A DNA stretch of 5,671 nucleotides from Bacteroidota bacterium (GTDB lineage: Bacteria > Bacteroidota > Bacteroidia > Bacteroidales > Lentimicrobiaceae): the NCBI GenBank assembly GCA_023428585.1, contig JAEYXG010000283.1:1-5671 (forward strand), read 5' to 3'. Position numbers and translations under genes: made by a program. The notes beneath the pieces were generated by a model that did no database searches, was not told where the DNA came from, and worked only from the letters and a program-made list of their open reading frames with translations. Positions 5,353-5,671 of the stretch are shown one piece after another; position 1 is the stretch's first letter, and every line of letters starts with the position of its first letter.

Positions 5353-5671
5353 ATGATAGCATTCAAATTAGCGTTCAGAAACTTGTTTGGTGCAGGACTG
5401 CGCACCTGGCTCATAGTAGCAGTGCTCTCCTTTGCATACGTGGTAATACTGTTCTACAACGGCATGCTTAATGGATGGGATAGGCAGGGAAGACGCGATA
5501 CCAAGGAATGGGAGATTGGACAGGGACAACTATGGCACCCTGCTTACGACAAATACGATGTATTTTCCATTCAGGATGCTCATGGACCTGTTGAGGGCGA
5601 GGCGAAAAAGCTCGTTGATGAAGGAAAGCTCACTCCGGTGCTGATAGTGCAGGCAACTGCCTATCCGCAAG
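5353..5671 (+). CDS. ABC transporter permease, FtsX/MacB-like, N-terminal part only
   Basis: The first 106 codons are open to the right edge, with no stop reached. The start LAFRNLFGAGLRTWL (residues 6-20) is the cytoplasmic amphipathic helix typical of LolC/E, MacB and FtsX permeases. The first transmembrane helix follows (about 18-38, with WLIVAVLSFAYVVILFY). From residue 40 the chain becomes polar and begins the large periplasmic domain that this class inserts after helix 1. Tryptophan- and charge-rich stretches are visible there (GWDRQGRRDTKEWEIGQGQL, 41-60). The ATG overlaps the stop codon of the ATPase gene by one base, so the pair forms one transporter. The full protein probably has three further membrane helices beyond the window. 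Whether it is closer to a lipoprotein releaser or an exporter needs the missing part. Confidence 0.88.
   Translation, partial: MIAFKLAFRNLFGAGLRTWLIVAVLSFAYVVILFYNGMLNGWDRQGRRDTKEWEIGQGQLWHPAYDKYDVFSIQDAHGPVEGEAKKLVDEGKLTPVLIVQATAYPQ

Noticed and set aside
5193..5414. Minus-strand 73-codon frame
   Set aside because: It spans antisense the junction of the ATPase and permease genes, both of which are clearly coding on the plus strand.

Overview
The window looks like chromosomal DNA from a member of the Bacteroidota. Three things suggest this. Start codons are preceded by A-rich leaders with little or no Shine-Dalgarno sequence. Two good matches to the Bacteroidota -7 promoter box (TAnnTTTG) lie at sensible distances from genes. 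The protein sequences also have a Bacteroidota flavour. No RNA gene, insertion sequence, CRISPR array or tandem repeat was seen.

Left part (1-2047): a thiol/metal(loid)-type resistance island built around a divergent promoter region. On the minus strand, an ArsR-family repressor gene (1078-1395) is followed after 4 bases by a PF03773-type (ArsP/YraQ-like) permease that runs off the left edge (1-1073). On the plus strand, a rhodanese-fold protein (1622-2047) has Ser where the catalytic Cys should be and ends in a cysteine-rich tail. Between them lie two inverted repeats of the same design (TTTCG-N8-CGAAA), one at each divergent promoter and about 63 bp apart centre to centre. They are very probably operators for the ArsR protein, which would make all three genes one regulon.

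Middle (2066-2344): a 92-residue minus-strand gene of unrecognised family faces the rhodanese gene. A 128-bp divergent intergenic region follows, containing a perfect 16-bp palindrome.

Right part (2473-5671): a tightly packed plus-strand operon. It holds a short CorA-family inner-membrane cation channel, a predicted outer-membrane beta-barrel protein (GTG start sharing one base with the corA stop codon), a LolD/MacB-type ABC ATPase, and the first 106 residues of the FtsX/MacB-type permease that goes with it. The permease continues past the right edge. The ABC pair plus an outer-membrane protein suggests an envelope export or lipid/lipoprotein transport module. The role of CorA in it is not evident from sequence. 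Every substrate assignment here is inference; the family assignments rest on visible motifs.
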